From Ruminococcus sp. UBA3286 (GTDB lineage Bacteria; Bacillota; Clostridia; Oscillospirales; Ruminococcaceae), in NCBI GenBank assembly GCA_002362135.1, contig DETO01000055.1:483-9128 (forward strand): a stretch of DNA of 8,646 nucleotides, given 5' to 3'. A program made the position numbers and the translations under genes. Positions 5,747 to 8,646 of the stretch are shown here, one piece after another. How positions within the stretch are numbered: the first letter of the stretch is position 1; each line of letters opens with the position of its first letter. A model generated the notes under the pieces. The model was given only the letters and a program-made list of their open reading frames with translations, searched no databases and was not told where the DNA came from.

Positions 5747-7264
5747 ATGAATGAAATGGGAATCGATATAATAAAAAAACGCACGATGATCATAGGAGCG
5801 GGCGCGGCTGCAACGACCCTTATAAATGAGATCTTTAATGCTGTAAGTTCACCTTACGCTGCTGACAAAGGCGCGGCTGCGTTTGAGCCGGTATGCATTA
5901 TTGACAACGATCCCGAAAAGCTGGGCATGGAAATATGCGGAGTCAAAGTTGTCGGTTCTACCGATAAGATATCGGAATATGCCGAGAAATATAAAATAGA
6001 TCAGATAATTCTTGCTATTCCGTCTCTGTCCGTTGAAAAGCGTCAGGAAATAATAGATATCTGCAATAAAACAAAACTGCCGATAAAAATAGTTCCCTTT
6101 ATAGGCTCGCTTATTCTCGGAAATTCTGCCGCATTCCTGAATCAGGTACGCGATATAAACGTTGAAGATCTGCTTGGAAGAGATCCTATAAAATTCAACA
6201 ACGAGGAGATACGCAGATTTATAAAGGGCAAGCGCTGTATGGTAACGGGCGGCGGCGGAAGTATCGGCTCGGAACTTGTACGACAGATTGCAAAATATGA
6301 TCCCGCGCAGATAATTATCGTTGATATTTATGAAAACAACGCCTATGAGATACAGCAGGAGTTGACAATGGAATATGGCGAATCTCTCAATCTTATTACG
6401 CTTATTGCTTCCGTTCGCGATTATTTCAGAATGAGTAAGATATTTGAAAAGTACAAGCCGCAGATAGTTTTTCATGCGGCAGCGCATAAGCACGTTCCGC
6501 TTATGGAAACTTCGCCTATGGAGGCTATCAAAAATAACGTTCTGGGTACGCTTAATGTCGCTTCTCTTGCGCAGTACAACGATACTGAAAAATTCGTTAT
6601 GATATCTACCGATAAGGCTGTAAATCCTACGAATGTAATGGGCGCGTCAAAAAGATGCTGCGAAATGATAGTTCAGTATCTTGCGCAGCAGCACGACGGA
6701 TGTACAAAATTTGTCACTACCAGATTCGGAAACGTTCTCGGTTCAAACGGTTCGGTTATCCCGCTGTTCAAAAAGCAGATCGAAAAAGGCGGCCCTGTTA
6801 CTGTAACGCATCCCGATATCACGCGATATTTCATGACAATACCGGAAGCTGTAAGTCTTGTTATGGAAGCGGCTGCTATTGCGGAAGAAAGCCAGATATT
6901 CGTTCTCGATATGGGCAAGCCCGTGAAGATCGTCACGCTTGCGGAGAATCTCATACGAATGTACGGGAAAAATCCTTACAGCGATATAGAAATACATTTT
7001 ACAGGTCTCAGACCGGGCGAAAAGATCACGGAAGAACTTCTTATGGACGAAGAAGGTCTGCACCGTACCTCGAATAAGCTGATATTTATCGGTCGGCAGA
7101 TAGAGGTCGACGGAGAGCATTTTGCCGAAAAGCTGAAAGAACTGGAAAAAGCTGCTCTTGACAATAATGATGAGATCGCGATAAAGGCGCTGCATGAAGT
7201 TGTTCCTACTTTTGTAACTCCCGAAGAATTCAATAAAAAAGAACTCCAGACCACGGGTCAATGA
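5747..7264 (+). CDS. CapD/PglF/WbpM-like UDP-HexNAc 4,6-dehydratase without membrane helices
   Basis: A 505-residue predicted NAD-dependent sugar-nucleotide dehydratase, expected to turn UDP-GlcNAc into a 4-keto-6-deoxy sugar for surface polysaccharide or glycoprotein. An N-terminal Rossmann-like CoA_binding_3 region (about 12-145) begins MIIGAGAAATTL. The SDR domain (about 160-460) has MVTGGGGSIGSE (165-176), AAAHKHVPLME (244-254), STDKAVNPTNVMGASK (287-302) and LRPGEK (421-426). Met298 replaces the SDR tyrosine, as in WbpM and PglF, with T288, D289, K290 and K302 nearby. Family members are usually about 600 residues with four N-terminal helices. Here they are absent and an in-frame stop at 5723-5725 blocks any extension, so the enzyme is predicted soluble. 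AAGGA (5739-5743) is very close to ATG 5747; in-frame ATG 5756 (MGIDIIKK) has better spacing and may be the true start. GalE follows after 32 nt. Product stereochemistry cannot be read from sequence. Confidence 0.9.
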   Translation: MNEMGIDIIKKRTMIIGAGAAATTLINEIFNAVSSPYAADKGAAAFEPVCIIDNDPEKLGMEICGVKVVGSTDKISEYAEKYKIDQIILAIPSLSVEKRQEIIDICNKTKLPIKIVPFIGSLILGNSAAFLNQVRDINVEDLLGRDPIKFNNEEIRRFIKGKRCMVTGGGGSIGSELVRQIAKYDPAQIIIVDIYENNAYEIQQELTMEYGESLNLITLIASVRDYFRMSKIFEKYKPQIVFHAAAHKHVPLMETSPMEAIKNNVLGTLNVASLAQYNDTEKFVMISTDKAVNPTNVMGASKRCCEMIVQYLAQQHDGCTKFVTTRFGNVLGSNGSVIPLFKKQIEKGGPVTVTHPDITRYFMTIPEAVSLVMEAAAIAEESQIFVLDMGKPVKIVTLAENLIRMYGKNPYSDIEIHFTGLRPGEKITEELLMDEEGLHRTSNKLIFIGRQIEVDGEHFAEKLKELEKAALDNNDEIAIKALHEVVPTFVTPEEFNKKELQTTGQ

Positions 7265-7296
7265 GAGTCCGTTCCGAATGAAAGGCGGTAAATTAT

Positions 7297-8316
7297 ATGT
7301 CAACAATATTTCTTGCAGGCGGAGCAGGTTATATCGGCTCGCATACGGCCGTTGAACTTCTGGAAGCGGGATACGATGTTATAATCGCAGATAATTACTG
7401 CAACAGCTCGCCTGCCGCATTGGACAGAGTTCGAGAAATTACCGGAAAATCGCTTATATCTTACGAACTCGATATCAAGGATAAAGATAAACTTTCAGAG
7501 GTTTTCCGCGATAATAAAATAGACGCGGTTATTCATTTTGCCGGATTGAAAGCTGTCGGCGAATCGGTTCAGAAGCCTTTGATGTATTACAGAAATAATA
7601 TAGATACGACTCTTTCGCTTCTGGAATGCATGGCGGAATTCGGCGTCAATAATATTATTTTTTCCTCAAGTGCAACTGTTTACGGCGAGGAAAATCCCGT
7701 TCCTTATTTCGAAACCATGAAAAGAGGCGTCTGCACAAATCCATATGGCTGGACTAAGGCGATGATGGAGCAGATATTAGAGGACGCCGCTAAGGCTGAC
7801 AAGAATTTGTCAGTAATACTGCTGAGATATTTCAATCCTATCGGAGCGCATAAAAGCGGACTTATTGGAGAAGATCCGCAGGGCATACCGAATAATCTCA
7901 TGCCATATGTTTCGCAGGTTGCAGTCGGAAAGCGCGAATGCCTTACCATATTCGGCAATGATTATCCCACGGCGGACGGAACTTGCACAAGAGATTATAT
8001 CCATGTTACCGATCTTGCGATAGGTCATGTCAAGGCGATCGACTACATTCTGAAAAACAAGTGCGTTGAAATATTCAATCTCGGAACAGGTACTCCCTAC
8101 AGCGTTACCGAGATTGTCGATACGTTTGAGCGCGTGAACGGCGTAAAGGTAAATCATGTGTACGGAGACAGGCGAGATGGCGATCTTGCGGAATGTTATG
8201 CGAATGCCGATAAAGCGCTGAAAGTTCTCGGTTGGAAAACCGAGCGTACTCTCGAAGATATGTGCCGCGATTCATGGAACTGGCAGAAAAATAATCCTAA
8301 TGGATATAATAGTTGA
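7297..8316 (+). CDS. galE: UDP-glucose/UDP-hexosamine 4-epimerase
   Basis: A 339-residue cytoplasmic SDR enzyme that interconverts UDP-glucose and UDP-galactose, the standard GalE length. It shows the NAD-binding GGAGYIGSH (8-16), FSSSATVYG (122-130, catalytic Ser125), the YGWTK motif (Y150, K154), LRYFNPIGAH (176-185) and the RRDGDLAECYANADKA segment (292-307). Numbering runs one ahead of E. coli GalE (Y149, K153), which places Cys300 at the E. coli gatekeeper Tyr299. A small residue there is known to admit N-acetylated sugars, so UDP-GlcNAc/UDP-GalNAc epimerisation is probable. AAAGGCGGT (7281-7289) lies just before the ATG. It follows the dehydratase by 32 nt with no terminator between, so the two are co-transcribed. 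Together they would supply galactose or GalNAc and deoxy-HexNAc precursors for a surface glycan. No Leloir-pathway genes (galK, galT) are adjacent, which favours a glycan role. Confidence 0.95.
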   Translation: MSTIFLAGGAGYIGSHTAVELLEAGYDVIIADNYCNSSPAALDRVREITGKSLISYELDIKDKDKLSEVFRDNKIDAVIHFAGLKAVGESVQKPLMYYRNNIDTTLSLLECMAEFGVNNIIFSSSATVYGEENPVPYFETMKRGVCTNPYGWTKAMMEQILEDAAKADKNLSVILLRYFNPIGAHKSGLIGEDPQGIPNNLMPYVSQVAVGKRECLTIFGNDYPTADGTCTRDYIHVTDLAIGHVKAIDYILKNKCVEIFNLGTGTPYSVTEIVDTFERVNGVKVNHVYGDRRDGDLAECYANADKALKVLGWKTERTLEDMCRDSWNWQKNNPNGYNS

Positions 8317-8533
8317 AATGAGAAAATTATATAAATTGATCAATGAACAATCGGTAGATTGTCCTTGCGGAAGAGGAAAAATATTAAAAAGGCATTGGGC
8401 TGTAACGTTTCCAAGTACGTGGGGTAAATGTGAAGACGAGTATTTAATTGAATGTGAATATTGCAAGGAAAAATACAATATTGTGCAGGAAAATGGAGAA
8501 CTTATAGAAAAGAATCCAAACGAATATAAATAA
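8300..8533 (+). CDS. Small cysteine-containing hypothetical protein, zinc-ribbon-like
   Basis: A 77-residue ORF that I do not recognise. It has C21-x-C23 and C52-x-x-C55 knuckles plus C44, with H32 between them, a pattern that could bind one zinc ion in a rubredoxin/zinc-ribbon manner. It has no signal peptide or membrane helix. The ATG at 8300 overlaps the galE end by 17 nt; a second in-frame ATG at 8318, one base after the galE stop, would give 71 residues and keep every cysteine. Neither has a strong Shine-Dalgarno site (GGAT at 8302-8305 is the nearest to the second), so it may be translated by coupling to galE. Codons are clearly AT-richer than in galE (TTA leucine, AAA, ATA, GAA), suggesting a separate origin. 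It ends before the operon terminator. The coding call is moderate. Confidence 0.55.
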   Translation: MDIIVEMRKLYKLINEQSVDCPCGRGKILKRHWAVTFPSTWGKCEDEYLIECEYCKEKYNIVQENGELIEKNPNEYK

Positions 8534-8577
8534 TATTTTTCCTGATGTTAAAATCGGAATACCCATATAAAATTTTT

Positions 8578-8620
8578 AGCCTGAAAACGGTTTATTTCAA
8601 TCGTTTTCGGGCTTTCTATT
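8578..8620 (+). terminator. Intrinsic terminator of the nucleotide-sugar operon
   Basis: AGCCTGAAAACGGTT (8578-8592) pairs with AATCGTTTTCGGGCT (8599-8613) over 15 pairs with two G-T wobbles around a 6-nt loop. It is followed by a T-rich tail (TTTCTATTT from 8613). This is the clearest terminator in the window; it lies 45 nt after the small cysteine ORF, which is therefore inside the transcript. Confidence 0.85.
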
Positions 8621-8646
8621 TAATTAAAATAAGAAAATATGTTCTA

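Noticed and set aside
5849..6493. 214-codon open frame on the - strand inside the dehydratase gene
   Set aside because: It is fully antisense to a gene with clear motifs, its product is of low-complexity type with no recognised domain, and it has no ribosome site. Long antisense frames arise from codon bias of the + strand gene.
6655..7077. 140-codon + strand frame inside the dehydratase gene
   Set aside because: Out-of-frame shadow of the SDR region, rich in Arg/Ser/Tyr/Cys as expected from frame shift; the true frame is conserved throughout.
6743..7306. 187-codon open frame on the - strand over the dehydratase end
   Set aside because: Antisense to conserved SDR motifs; no promoter, ribosome site or family match by eye.

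Overview
The window reads as a piece of a low-to-medium GC Gram-positive chromosome, most likely an anaerobic Clostridia member (Ruminococcus/Oscillospiraceae-like). This rests on purine-rich Shine-Dalgarno sites, sigma-A type promoters, typical clostridial two-component and ABC gene layouts, and the AGA/ATA-rich codon use. The genus is an inference from style, not from a marker gene. All six full-length genes and the one small ORF lie on the + strand.

Region 1 (1-5465) is a four-gene signal-and-transport module. A consensus-like extended -10 promoter at the left edge drives an OmpR-family response regulator and a membrane histidine kinase, which overlap by 25 nt. The kinase stop codon sits in the loop of a 13-bp perfect inverted repeat. 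Next come three GTAA half-sites spaced 11 and 10 bp apart and a perfect TATAAT with no good -35. This looks like a separate, regulator-dependent promoter for the downstream MacB/LolD-type ATPase and a 926-residue, two-FtsX-domain permease with two large extracytoplasmic domains. The unit closes with a strong hairpin terminator. The arrangement fits a sensor that switches on its own exporter or envelope-defence transporter, for example against antimicrobial peptides. The substrate is not visible in the sequence. The permease topology differs from the classical BceB type.

Region 2 (5429-5746) is a 318-bp non-coding interval. It holds the terminator, a pair of 16-bp near-identical direct repeats 33 bp apart, a good sigma-A promoter (TTGCAT-N17-TATAAT) and a roughly 110-nt leader with weak hairpins.

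Region 3 (5747-8620) is a nucleotide-sugar module for surface polysaccharide or protein glycosylation. It has a CapD/PglF/WbpM-type UDP-HexNAc 4,6-dehydratase that lacks the usual N-terminal membrane helices, and a GalE epimerase. The GalE residue aligned with the E. coli gatekeeper Tyr299 is Cys, which suggests it also handles UDP-GlcNAc/UDP-GalNAc. A small AT-rich, cysteine-containing ORF overlaps the galE end, and a strong intrinsic terminator closes the unit.

I found no RNA genes, CRISPR arrays, insertion sequences or phage genes. Nothing here is clearly a wholly new system. The most interesting points are the inferred split control of the sensor/transporter module, the reduced response regulator, the membrane-free CapD-like enzyme, the GalE gatekeeper and the cysteine ORF.
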